A program made the position numbers and the translations under genes. Positions 49,119-59,324 of a stretch of DNA of 64,000 bases are shown here, piece after piece. The number at the start of each line of letters is the position of its first letter. Position 1 is the first letter of the stretch. The notes beneath the pieces are model-generated. The model searched no databases. It was not told where the DNA came from and was given only the letters and a program-made list of their open reading frames with translations. Origin of the DNA: Lentinus brumalis (Eukaryota > Basidiomycota > Agaricomycetes > Polyporales > Polyporaceae); NCBI GenBank assembly GCA_001792895.1, contig MARA01000078.1, forward strand, positions 1 through 64,000. The letters are read 5' to 3'.

Positions 49119-51390
49119 GTGCATGTTCAGGCTTGTTTCCAATCACAACCACCCATACCACCCGCCACATGCCTGCTGAGCCTACTAAACACTCGGGCCC
49201 CTCACATGTTCGGAAGGCTCGGGATCCGTGTTCCGACTCAGAATGCACCGAAGACATCTGCTCCCCCAGTTGCAAAGTCACAAGCTCGCAACAACCTCAC
49301 CCTGCACGACTGGTTAACCATTGTTGCTTATTGTGACAGCCATCCCAACCTCAAGCAGAAGGACATTGTTGAATACTTCCACACACGGGCAGAAGGCACG
49401 CTCACCTTCAATCAAGTGTCACTTCCACATCACCTTTCCAAGGAAGGTCGTACCGCAGATCAGGCGCGCTTGCATGCGACTCCGGCAGCTCTCGACAGCA
49501 AGCGCGTCCGAGCAGTCACTTGTCCCAACGTCAAGAAGGCACTCTTTCTGTGGACGAGGCACATGGAGGAGAAGAAGGAGCATTATTCGGGTGCCATGCT
49601 TGCGGCGAAGCGGATGGAGTTTGAAGAGGCCATGGGGGTGCCTGAGAAGGAGAGGATGAAGTCTGATGGTTGGATTGCAAAGTTCTGCGAAGTGTAAGTC
49701 AATCTGGGTATTCCGAATTCTATTGGATACGTTATTGATGACTCCTCTAGTTACGGGATCAAAGAGTACTGACGCCATGGGGAGGCAGGCTTGGTGAATG
49801 TGGGAAAGGTGGAGAAGGAGCGGGAGAGGATTAAGGGGATCTTCTCAAAATATGCGCCCAAAGAGGTCTTTAATTTTGATGAGAGCGGATTGTTTGGTTT
49901 GTAAGTGTGGTTTGACTCAAGACATATGCATGATACCTTACCATATCCATATCCAGTGCTCCTCCTGACCGGGGCTTTCTATGCACCAGATGGTGGGCAA
50001 AAATCGAGCAAGACCCAGATTATGGTCGGCTTTTTGTGCAACTCCACGGAAACAGAGAAGCTGCCCATCTCCTACATCGGAAATTCAAAGCAACCACGTT
50101 GCTTTGGCAGGGTAACCCCGAAAGACCGTGGCTTCGACTATCGCAACAATAAGACCTCATGGATGACCAGCGCGCTCTTTGAGGAGTGAGTACCAAATGG
50201 TTGTCTATTGCATTTAGCTTACAATTGTGGGTTAGATACATCAAGGACCTCGACACCCGGTTCCCGGAGGCAAGGTCACTTCATCTGCCTCTGGATAGAC
50301 AATTTCTCTGGTCATGAGATCGCCTACATCCCCACAAACATGGCCCTTGAGTTCTTTGAGCCAAATATGACCCCATTCGTGCAGCCATTGAATGCTGGCA
50401 TTATTTGTTGCTTCCAGGCAAATTACGATTGATGAGAAATGAAAAAATCGTCCTTTATGGTCGAGATATGCCAATAGACGCTGGAACGGGAAACGATCCT
50501 CGTGGGAATAATATTTAGACTCAGCTTACAAGCACCAATATTGTGGCTCATTATCACATCATCACATGTAACAACAGATACTTACTGCTTAGACACTGAC
50601 ATAGGGTTAGGGCTACCCAATTGAGCACTGTCTCAATGCCCCATAAGTTCCAGTTATTTATGCAAAGATTACTCGCACTGTTACGCAAATTAAGCGCCCA
50701 AAATCCGATAAACCCGAAAGCTTGCGCAATTGAGCTGGCTGCATGGGAGGGTGCGACCAGGCCAGCAGCACAGCCAGCTTATGTAAGCACAAATAAGCGC
50801 TCGATATCTCCGAAAACTCCGCAAATGACCACCACTTATACTTCTAGTAACATAGCTCTGTAGATTGATGACAAACTTAGCTACAAATAAGATCAACAGT
50901 AGTTACTGGCATTCTGTAGTTGGTAAAGCATTTTTGTATGACATTTTAAACATAGTAACAGGATGGATTGCAGGTCAGACTTGTGGATGACGCTATCTTA
51001 CTTATGTGGCTGTGCTAATACTACTTACTGCTGGAAGAAGGCATTCCAGCTTGACAGTGCAGCGACTCTCCAGTACGACTCATCTGACCCTTGTCTACAC
51101 AAATAAACAATCTCATTACATGTATATAACAGCATAACCATCACCGAGCCCCCAAAGGACTGGCAGATCTTACTCGACTTCGCATCGGGCAAGATTGAGT
51201 CTATGCTGCAAGCGGAGAGCAAGCTGCAGAAGCTCCTCGGTACCAGGTACAACCCCAGTGACTAGAAGGCGGCATTTGATGCGATCTTTGTGGCAGAGGA
51301 TGACCAGGTGGCCGCCATCGCTGGGGTGGAGAGGCTGCACAGCACAGTGCTGAACCAGAACCGACTTACCTCTGTTGGCACCCAAGGTGC
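49119..51390 (+). pseudogene. Pogo/Tigger-like DDE transposase, broken
   Basis: Cut-and-paste transposase with a CENP-B-type N-terminal half. Exons: to 49693, 49751-49900, 49957-50185, from 50236; introns of 57, 56 and 50 nt splice in frame. Landmarks: an N-terminal helix-turn-helix region (LHDWLTIVAYCDSHPNLKQK), FNFDESGLFGF with the first catalytic Asp, LWIDNFSGHEIAY with the second, and PFVQPLNAGIICCFQANY. Damage: a TGA at 49770, a frame change near 50275, then repeat C (50419-51035) replacing about 40 residues. The C-terminus resumes at NCWKKAFQ-like reading and ITEPPKDWQILLDFASGKIE after another intron, with one more stop near 51265. Confidence 0.8.
50419..51035 (+). repeat. Dispersed repeat C, copy 2 (uninterrupted)
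   Basis: Inverted relative of 24118-25361 without the 638-base insertion, hence the empty site. It lies inside the pogo-like transposase gene, which shows that repeat C is itself mobile. Ends are near TTACGATTGATGAG and ACTACTTACTG; no clear duplication or terminal inverted repeat found. Confidence 0.8.
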
Positions 51391-51858
51391 GCCCTGTTGG
51401 CTGCAGTGCGCCTAAGAGTGATCACAATGGCCTATGTCGAGCTCTGTGAAGTCTGATAAATTGACAAAAGCGAATCTACACACCTATGTTGAGCTCTGTG
51501 AAGTCTAAGGACCCCAGAGCTCGACGGGTACACTGTCTACGGTGCGTGTTACATAAGCTATTCAGTTGTAACAGCCACAGCCAGAAAAGCGCCAAAGAAA
51601 ATCAACAAAGAGTGAAAAGAAAAATCCATGAAAATTGCAGAGGTCAAGAGTTCAATCCTGGGAAATGGAAAACATCAAGAAGTGCCGATACATCGAAGGG
51701 GAAGAAAGGCATCAGCTAGCACTTTGGGGTGCTAGTAGGGTGCACTGCAAGCATCCTTGCGTGCAAGTATGGACTTGATGCCGTTACAGGAATCAGAGAT
51801 AGAGCTCCGAGTTCAACACGACCCAGTCCAGCTGTCTCCTATCCTTCCCACTCACTGA
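51391..51858. other. No gene recognised
   Basis: Spacer between the pogo relic and the LINE. Contains a near duplication of TATGTTGAGCTCTGTGAAGT (51433 and 51484 regions). Confidence 0.35.
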
Positions 51859-52263
51859 TTGTTGGGAAGTAGGCCATTCCTGGCAGGGACGATCGATGAG
51901 GAATTGGGAGTCTTTGTATGTTATGGGGAATCTCTGTACTCAATTATGGATGATATGTTTTTTTTGTTTTTCTTTTGGAGGAGCGCATTTAGCCTCGGGC
52001 CACATTGGTCCCCAGAGGGGCTTGTTGTGTGGCTCATGGTCGAGAGTATTGTCCAGGCGCGCTTGGCGACTCGCCCAAGGGGTTGGAACCTCAGATGGGT
52101 CATGCAATAAGAATAACACCGTCACCAGAAACTGCGGGGAAATGCATTACGCACTGAGTGTGGGACTCAAAGGTTAGGCAAATCATTTGGGATTGGCCGA
52201 CATAGTCGGCCTCCCCCATCATCGCCCTCGCTTTATACCCACTAAAGCCCTGCTCTGCACCAC

Positions 52264-52806
52264 TCACTTGGGCGGGAGAGATTCGCGATCATTCACGACC
52301 GGTAGCCAGATTGGTTCGATGCCATCCGGTTTAAGCGCTCTCTTGCTGCTTGCCATCGCTGCAACACATCTATCAAGAGTCAGGTGGGAGTCAAGGGCAG
52401 CATAGAAATGGTTTGTAATCCCCCGCTTCGTGAATTCCACTCCACCGTGTTGGATAACCCGCTCACATCTCAGCTTCCAAATCAGATGTACTGCCTCCGT
52501 GCATAGTATGCACCAGAGGTTCTCTAGGTCCGCGTTCCTCGCACCCTCCGCCGTTTTGAGCACAACACACGCCGCCCCAAATGCCGTCCCCCAGCATGGG
52601 GCCTTCCAGTCTTGCTTGGTGAGTGCCCATATTCTTTTCAGAAGCTTCCAGATTGTTCTCTGGCTTTTAGCCGGGCAGTCGAAACATATGTGAGACATGC
52701 TTTCAAGGTCCCCGCATGAAGCACATTGCGCTCGTTGCTGTAGTTCGGCCGACATCTTAGGCCTCAGCCAGTGGGTTCCGATCATGAACCCATCGTGAAT
52801 AGACAT
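52264..52806 (-). CDS. LINE copy 1: C-terminal zinc-finger domain
   Basis: Open 180-codon segment downstream of RNase H. It contains CASCGDLESMSHICFDC (C-X2-C-X7-H-X4-C), the C-terminal finger typical of LINE Pol proteins, preceded by FIWMSIHDGFMIGTHWLRP-like sequence. It is the end of the LINE polyprotein, not a separate gene; the frame to RNase H is broken by a stop near 52890. Confidence 0.8.
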   Translation of the reverse strand: MSIHDGFMIGTHWLRPKMSAELQQRAQCASCGDLESMSHICFDCPAKSQRTIWKLLKRIWALTKQDWKAPCWGTAFGAACVVLKTAEGARNADLENLWCILCTEAVHLIWKLRCERVIQHGGVEFTKRGITNHFYAALDSHLTLDRCVAAMASSKRALKPDGIEPIWLPVVNDRESLPPK

Positions 52807-52890
52807 CCATATGAACTGGGTGGCTTCCCGCGATACATGCTTCGAGCGTAGGGAGTGCCAGATTGACGCTTCATGCAGCTGGATGCCGTA

Positions 52891-53475
52891 TCAGTCTTGT
52901 AGACCGCTAACAATCATGTCGAGACTTGCGACTGCGCGTGGTCTTGCTTTTGTCTTGGCGTCCTTCCGAGCTCTGATCACACGGTAGGCGAGCTTCTGCG
53001 TGATGCAGTTCAGTTTTGCGCCCGAGAGTGCATACTCCGATGGAATTGCTAGCAAGACTTCGTCGTTATCATTTTTCTCTGCCCCTTCCGCAGCTAACCT
53101 ATTGGCCGCCTCATTTCCAGGGTGGCCATCATGGCCTCTAACCCACTTGTAAACCGAGTGAGCTTTCCTCATTCTCAACTGCGCCATGATAGCCTTGGTA
53201 ATCTGGGCATTCCTCTGCAAGATATACCCTGTATCTTCATGCCTCCGATGCCATTTGGTGAGCGAGTCCATGACCGTCTTTGAGTCTGTGATGTGTCTGA
53301 CCCGAGTGAAGTCGCCAGGCAGACGCACCGCCATCAGCGTGGCCACCGCCTCTTCAGTCTGATTCGACTGTTCTAACGTTTCCGGGAGCCGCAGACTTTT
53401 GTTCAATGCTTGGTTCCCGCCGACGAAGACCCCTGCACCGACGCGTGCATTTGCCTTGCCATTATTGGTACACAC
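52891..53475 (-). CDS. LINE copy 1: RNase H domain
   Basis: Reads ANARVGAGVFVGGNQALNKS, then QTEEAVATLMAVRL, then RHITDSKTVMDSL and WVRGHDGHPGNEAANRLAAE. Glu and central Asp of RNase H are present. The first Asp, expected in a Tyr-Thr-Asp-Gly block just upstream, is not seen, and the last block has Asn where Asp is usual, so activity is doubtful. Confidence 0.75.
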   Translation of the reverse strand: MCTNNGKANARVGAGVFVGGNQALNKSLRLPETLEQSNQTEEAVATLMAVRLPGDFTRVRHITDSKTVMDSLTKWHRRHEDTGYILQRNAQITKAIMAQLRMRKAHSVYKWVRGHDGHPGNEAANRLAAEGAEKNDNDEVLLAIPSEYALSGAKLNCITQKLAYRVIRARKDAKTKARPRAVASLDMIVSGLQD

Positions 53476-54145
53476 TCCAGCCCTGCAGGAACATATTGAT
53501 ACGCAGGTCAGACTGCTGTGGTCTGCACGTCTTAGGGACGTGGTTAGCCAGGAGATCGTCTGCTAGGTACGCCCACAGTGGACACTCCGTGCTGAAGTCG
53601 AGATATGATTTTAACCACATAATGTCTATTGCCTCATTCCTGGCGTGCAGATCCAGAACACTTAGGCCTCCTCACTCTACAGGCAGGCAGACATGGCTCA
53701 TCCCTACTGGGGAGTTGTGCTTGTCATCCCAGAGATAGCTGCACATGACCTTCGTGAGCCATTTAACAATAGGCTCAGGCATACGCTGAACATTCATCAG
53801 ATACTGAGTCATACCCCCCACTATCATTTGTAGGACATGTTTCTTACCGATGACTGTAGAATGGCCATTCCGCCATTGCGCCATCGCTTTCATCAACGGC
53901 TGTCGCATCGCTACCATCTTTGTGAGTACAGTTGACCATAAGTCAATCTGGTTAACCTCATTTCCAAAGAAGGCACCCAAAATTCGTACCGGTTCGCCGT
54001 CTCTGGCCACATGTACGTTAGTTGGGAAGTTTTCCCAATTCCCTGTCGAGTGGTATGTATCCGCTACTCTCTGTCTGTACTCGGAGGAGCCTATTGGGAT
54101 AATCTCTGTTTTCTGCAGGTTGAATCACGCTTTTGCGGCCGAACA
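53476..54145 (-). pseudogene. LINE copy 1: RT thumb to RNase H connection, frame-broken
   Basis: The stretch 54010-53672 is open (VRILGAFFGNEVNQIDLWST), typical of the LINE RT thumb region where Gly-x-Phe-Phe-Gly-like blocks occur. Frames change towards both ends. It abuts the nested LTR element at 54146. Confidence 0.65.
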
Positions 54146-54353
54146 TGTAATGGCAAGGCTGTCGAGGGCGGGCTAGAAGCGAGTCGAAGACATGATATTC
54201 GAGTTGCTAAGCGAGCTACAAGACGAGCGAGAGCGAGAGACGGGATAACCAAGCCATCACTGGCGTTGGTTTGGCAAAGAGAGACGTATCGTAACGAGGG
54301 CGGTAAGTACAGCAATCCCAATATGGTAAGTCACAGTAACGGTAGCCGTTACA
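54146..54353 (-). repeat. Nested element 3' LTR
   Basis: 208 bases; begins TGTAATGGC on the plus strand and ends GCCGTTACA. Confidence 0.92.
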
Positions 54354-55189
54354 CTATCTCCTCCTTCAAGCTGCGGCTCGAGGAGTGGGCGACGAGAGAC
54401 GTAGCTATATCGTAAGTAAGCTAGTGACTAAGGCAAAGAACGACTAAAGTAACAAGTACGAGGCGGGACAAAGGATGCCAGACGGAACAGGAGGGTGAAG
54501 CAAAAGCAAGGACAAAGACACATAAGTGGTAGCGACGTAGTGCGTGGACGAGGTACCATAAATGAGGAGATGCAAAGTATTGTAGGGCGGAGTCGAGGAG
54601 TCAGGGGATCAAGACAAGAACGAGACGAGACATGAGACGAGAGAGTGCCGCTTGTACCAATTCATGGCTACGTGGGCTTCCAGGGAGAGTGACTCCTCTG
54701 GACCAAGGTCGAGAGTCACCAGGGGTAGAGGGTTCCCTGCGTGACGGGGTGCGATGCGTCAGTTAAGACCGTAGCCTAGGCCTGACCAAAGCGGAGACGA
54801 GACGAGATGAGAGCGAAGCCTCGCAGCACGTGGACCGTAGCCGCTGTGTGCGTACGAGCTCCGAGAGGCCGAGAATACGAGGCACTGCGTGGTTATGACC
54901 GTAGCCAAGGCCCACGGGTCCAAGCGGAAGTCGAGGATGCACTGGGAATGAAGAAGAGTCCGGGTCGAAGGATGAGGGCGTAGTGCGGGGATGGTGACTG
55001 AGAGGCGACGAGAGGGGTGATCAGTCCGTCGAAGGGTCGAGACTCGAGGTGCACCAGGGGGTCGAAGGTTGAAATGGGGTCAAAGAAGTGTCGAGAAGCG
55101 TGAAAAGACGGTGTCGTGAGCGTGAATCTGGAGGCGCAAAAATTTCAAAGACGCGCAGAAGCGTCAAGGATCGCCGCTCGTCCCGAGGC

Positions 55190-55480
55190 AGCGTCCGATG
55201 TGAGGGAGAATGCGCCGCCGCGTGTGCGCGCAGCGTCGCTAGGAAGGGGGAGGACGCCGGCTTGCGCCGCGTCGTCCGAGGGAGGGTGCACATCGCGCGT
55301 GTCCGCTGCGACAGCCAGAAAGAGGGAGAGAGGAGCTTCGCATGCTTGCGCAGCATCGCTCCGAGTGTGTGCACGTTGTGCGTGCCCGCTACGGCGGCTG
55401 GGAAGGGAGAATGAGCGCGCCTCGTGCTCTTGCAGCGTCGCTCCAGAGAGCAGAGGACACGGAGGGAGACCTGTGTCGTC
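55190..55480. repeat. Degenerate ~40-bp tandem repeats in nested element
   Basis: About seven units built on CGCAGCGTCGCTNNGA followed by a purine-rich block. They are open on both strands, giving Ala/Ser/Asp-rich repeats (LPSDAARTRGGAFSL on minus). Probably structural rather than coding, for example packaging signals. Confidence 0.6.
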
Positions 55481-56372
55481 GCGAGGTCTTCCGCCTCTGC
55501 TCCATACCTGCGCCGACACGCCGACTGCGCTCCGGCAGTCCTGCGTGCCCTTGGCCTGCCTCCGCTCCGTCACCTGAGGTCTCCAGGGCAATGTCCGCGT
55601 CGCTTTGCTCCTTGTCCGCGCCCTCCGGGGGCTCCGTGTCCTCGCCCTCTATCCCCTCTTTTTCCGCCGAGGCTTCTCTCTCGGGACGAGAGAGAAACGA
55701 GGCGCATCTGAAAAAAAAATCACTGAAAATCTCCGGAAATTCGCGCTTGATTGCGAGGGAGGGCGGGAGGGCAAAATGATGACGTGAGATGAGGGCGGGG
55801 AGCGAGTGCGGTCAGGGGATCTTGATGGAGGGAAGACGGCGAGGTGTCGGGGTTCAAAGGGTATGGGGAGGGATTCGGAATCAAAATAAAAATCAAGAAG
55901 GCGACGAACGAGTGACCGTGAACCAAAAGTCTCCAACGGCGCGGCTCCAATGGCTTTGGAGCGCGTCGTGCGGTGCGGTCGCAGCCCTGACACGGTGGAT
56001 CCGAGTGGGTGCGAGTGCAAGCGAGGAGGGAGGTGAAAATGGGCTTGAACAGATGAAGAAGGGGCCGGATCAGAGGTCGTGAGGTGTCTGCACGCGGCCG
56101 TCGACGTTCGAGGATGCTGCGCGCGTCACGAAGGCTTGAGAAGCCTGCAGTAAGATGAGTTGAAGCGCGAGCTCGAGATAGGGGCTGAGGGTGATGGGCG
56201 TGCAGTGCGAGACGTCATGACTGGAAGAAGCCGGAGTGATGAAGCTTGAAAAGGGCTCATAGGGGAAACTAGAAACAATGGAGAAGATCGCTGCAGGCGA
56301 TTGCGAGCTATAGAGCATGAACGAGGGCCAGAGACCGGGCTTGAGCTCGCTAGTTTGGGGGCCAAACCAAAC

Positions 56373-56580
56373 TGTAATGGCAAGGCTGTCGAGGGCGGGC
56401 TAGAAGCGAGTCGAAGACATGATATTCGAGTTGCTAAGCGAGCTACAAGACGAGCGAGAGCGAGAGACGGGATAACCAAGCCATCACTGGCGTTGGTTTG
56501 GCAAAGAGAGACGTATCGTGACGAGGGCGGTAAGTACAGCAATCCCAATATGGTAAGTCACAGTAACGGTAGCCGTTACA
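56373..56580 (-). repeat. Nested element 5' LTR
   Basis: 208 bases, differing from the other LTR by G for A near 56519. Confidence 0.92.
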
Positions 56581-57386
56581 GAACACCAGGTGTCGAGGAT
56601 CGACTGGAGCATGACGAAGTCGTCGTCCGACGAGACATACACGGTCATGTCGTCTGCAAACAGGGTAGCCTTGAGCACTTCTCCGGTGCATGGAATACTG
56701 AGGCATGTCAGGTCTGAATGTCAAATCATTGCCGAGAGAGGTTCAATGGCAAGGTCGAACAATAAGGAGGAGAGGGGGTCGCCCTGGCGTACTCCCCGAT
56801 AAAACTGATACGGTCTACTCAGAATGCCATTGATCATGACTGACGTGTTTGCGTTTGCATATAGGGATTCTACTAGGTTCACAAATTCGTCAGGAATGCC
56901 AAATTGGCGAAGAACTCGCCAGAGATAGTCGTGCGCGACTTTGTCATATGCTTTTTCCTGGTCCAGTGCGACTATCGCACCATCAGCCCCATTTTTCTCA
57001 GCCCATAGGGTCATCATCCGGGCTAATTGAGTATGATTATGGATTTTACGGCCAGGTACGAAGCCTGCTTGCAACTTGTGTATCAAGTCCGGAGCAATGT
57101 CCGCTAACCGGACTGCCAGGGTTTTGCTAAGCAATTTATAGTCTGTATTCAGGAGTGTTATTGGGCAGTAATTGACAATCTTAGACTGCTCTCCCTTCTC
57201 CTTATAGATGGGAGCAATCCAGCCCTCTGCAAAGGAAGTAGTTGCGCTTACCCCGTGGGTCCACATATCCTCAAAGGCAGCTCGCAGCAGCACCAACATG
57301 TCAAAATCCTGATAGTCAGGGAAGCGGGAGTCCTCTGAGTGGCTCGCGTGCAACATCTTCCAAAGTTCAAAGCAAATTCCGTCCAT
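56484..57386 (-). CDS. LINE copy 1: reverse transcriptase
   Basis: Open from 57386 to 56721 and, after a small frame change, to the end of the LINE at 56586. Reads GWIAPIYKEKGEQSKIVNYC, then LQAGFVPGRKIHNHTQLARM, VALDQEKAYDKVAHDYLWRV, YRGVRQGDPLSSLLFDLAIE, and the catalytic FADDMTVYVSSDDDF near 56660. All core RT motifs are present, the catalytic Phe-Ala-Asp-Asp intact here in contrast to copy 2. The nested LTR element cuts the domain right after it. Confidence 0.9.
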
Positions 57387-57413
57387 ACCTGGAGCAGACC
57401 CATTCTTTGAGAA

Positions 57414-58166
57414 TCATAAGGAAAGTTCGCACTCCTCGTACGTTATTTCGCCATGCAGCTCCTGGCGTTGTTCGTCTGATACTGACACATTGAGGCTGTT
57501 CAAGGCTGTCCGGATATCCTGCTCACGCTCATCCGCTGGTTTCATACTCGGCTCATCGCGCTGAACATGGTTGTGGTGCTGTCTCGCCGTCTCCGCCATT
57601 TTGGCCAAGTCCGTCTCGTACCGTGCTTCCTCCGACGGTCCCCTCTCAGGGTTCTTCTCGAAGGCAGGAATGACATCTCTAGGTGCGCTCTCTTTGTGCA
57701 ACTGCGACCAGTACTTCGTAGGGTGTTCCCCATATAGTCTATGGGTTGCCCTCGAATTCTGCTGCTGCTGTTTAAATCTCTTCATCTTTAGCTCTCGGAT
57801 CTGTGTTGTTAGCGCAGCCACCGCCTCAAGTGTCGCTTGTTCCGACATCGTGCGGTCTGCCTTGACCTTTCGCAGCTCCGACTCGAGTTCTCGGATCTCA
57901 TGGAGCAGCTTTGGTACAACCGCTCTCTCCCGGTCTCTTGCCATCAGCATGGTGTCGACCTTGAATTTATGCAGTACAGTTTGTGGGTTCGCGCCCTCTG
58001 TCCACACCCCGGAGGTTTCAAGGCAGGTGAGTTCATGCAGAGCTTCCATGCCTCTCTGCTTAATGCTCTTCGCTAGTTTGTTGTCTTTCAGCAGCCCGAG
58101 TGGGAAGATCGGTCGGCCTGGACGAACTATCGGGGCCGTATCCAAGGTGAGCTGGACGCTGACCAT
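57414..58166 (-). CDS. LINE copy 1: endonuclease end and linker
   Basis: 250-codon open segment. Just upstream and at its start it reads CEPGVKTDHSMVSVQL, the closing Ser/Thr-Asp-His motif of the AP-type endonuclease. Then follows a long charged helical linker (LHEIRELESELRKVKADRTM, then RELKMKRFKQQQQNSRATHR) typical between endonuclease and RT in LINEs. Confidence 0.8.
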   Translation of the reverse strand: MVSVQLTLDTAPIVRPGRPIFPLGLLKDNKLAKSIKQRGMEALHELTCLETSGVWTEGANPQTVLHKFKVDTMLMARDRERAVVPKLLHEIRELESELRKVKADRTMSEQATLEAVAALTTQIRELKMKRFKQQQQNSRATHRLYGEHPTKYWSQLHKESAPRDVIPAFEKNPERGPSEEARYETDLAKMAETARQHHNHVQRDEPSMKPADEREQDIRTALNSLNVSVSDEQRQELHGEITYEECELSL

Positions 58167-58652
58167 ACTATGGTCAGTCTTTACCCCGGGCTCGCATATT
58201 CGCCAGTCTCGGGCATTATTGAAGAGATCAGTACTGACGTAAATGCGATTTAGCCTCGAGAAGACAGTGTTCTGTCCGGACCCACGGTGGACTTGTTGGG
58301 AAGTAGGCCATTCCTGGCAGGGACGATCAATGAGGAATTGGGAGTCTTTGTATGTTATGGGGAATCTCTGTACTCAATTATGGATGATATGTTTTTTTTT
58401 GTTTTTCTTTTGGAGGAGCGCATTTAGCCTCGGGCCACATTGGTCCCCAGAGGGGCTTGTTGTGTGGCTCATGGTCGAGAGTATTGTCCAGGCGCGCTTG
58501 GCGACTCGCCCGAGGGGTTGGAACCTCGGATGGGTCATGCAATAAGAATAACACCGTCACCAGAAATGCGGGGAAATGCATTACGCACTGAGTGTGGGAC
58601 TCAAAGGTTAGGCAAATCATTTGGGATTGGCCAACATAGTCGGCCTCCCCCA

Positions 58653-59267
58653 TCATCGCCCTCGCTGTATACCCACTAAAACCCCGCTCTGCACCACCCA
58701 CTTGGGCGGGAGAGATTCGCGATCATTCACGACCGGTAGCCAGATTGGTTCGACGCCGTCCGGTTTAAGCGCTCTCTTGCTGCTTGCCATCGCTGCAACA
58801 CATCTATCAAGAGTCAGGTGGGAGTCAAGGGCAGCATAGAAACGGTTTGTAATCCCCCGCTTCGTGAATTCCACTCCACTGTGTTGGATAACCCGCTCAC
58901 ATCTCAGCTTCCAAATCAGATGTACTGCCTCCGTGCATAGTATGCACCAGAGGTTCTCTAGGTCCGCGTTCCTCGCACCCTCCGCCGTTTTGAGCACAAC
59001 ACACGCCGCCCCAAATGCCATCCCCCAGCATGGGGCCTTCCAGTCTTGCTTGGTGAGTGCCCATATTCTTTTCAGAAGCTTCCAGATTGTTCTCTGGCCT
59101 TTAGCCGGGCAGTCGAAACATATGTGAGACATGCTTTCAAGGTCCCCGCATGAAGCACATTGCGCTCGTTGCTGTAGTTCGGCCGACATCTTAGGCCTCA
59201 GCCAGTGGGTTCCGATCATGAACCCGTCATGAATAGACATCCATATGAACTGGGCAGCTTCCCGCAA
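58653..59267 (-). CDS. LINE copy 2: C-terminal zinc-finger domain
   Basis: Homologue of 52264-52806 with the same C-X2-C-X7-H-X4-C finger (CASCGDLESMSHICFDC), a little longer at both ends. Confidence 0.8.
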   Translation of the reverse strand: MREAAQFIWMSIHDGFMIGTHWLRPKMSAELQQRAQCASCGDLESMSHICFDCPAKGQRTIWKLLKRIWALTKQDWKAPCWGMAFGAACVVLKTAEGARNADLENLWCILCTEAVHLIWKLRCERVIQHSGVEFTKRGITNRFYAALDSHLTLDRCVAAMASSKRALKPDGVEPIWLPVVNDRESLPPKWVVQSGVLVGIQRGR

Positions 59268-59324
59268 TACATGCTTCGAGCGTAGGGAGTGCCAGATTGA
59301 CGCTTCGTGCAGCTGGATGCCGTA

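Larger units (their letters stand above)
54146..56580 (-). mobile_element. Nested non-autonomous LTR element (LARD-like)
   Basis: Two 208-base LTRs (54146-54353 and 56373-56580, one mismatch noted) with TGTAA/TTACA termini, flanked by the duplication GAACA (54141-54145 and 56581-56585). The uninterrupted LINE copy 2 shows the empty site. The orientation is minus: a polypurine tract GAAGGAGGAGATAG abuts the LTR at 54353, and TGGTTTGGCCCCCAAA, a plausible primer-binding site, follows the other LTR. The 2.0-kb interior has no retroviral protein, so it depends on another element. Confidence 0.92.
51859..58292 (-). mobile_element. LINE copy 1 (5'-truncated, with nested LTR element)
   Basis: Non-LTR retrotransposon on the minus strand; from 5' to 3': the last part of the endonuclease, linker, reverse transcriptase, RNase H, C-terminal Cys-Cys-His-Cys domain, 3' UTR with an A-rich stretch (T run at 51957-51966 on the plus strand). 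It corresponds to the 3' ~4.0 kb of LINE copy 2 and ends at 58292, where copy 2's 3' end begins almost at once. A 2435-base LTR element is inserted at 54146-56580. The RNase H plus zinc-finger layout suits Tad1/I-type LINEs. Confidence 0.9.

Noticed and set aside
50598..50616. Telomere-like TAGGGTTAGGG in repeat C (also inverted near 25165)
   Set aside because: Only two units, internal to a dispersed repeat, and present in both copies; no terminal array.
55100..55780. Plus- or minus-strand gene in the nested LTR element
   Set aside because: Frames are produced by GC-rich tandem repeats, open on both strands and without any domain.
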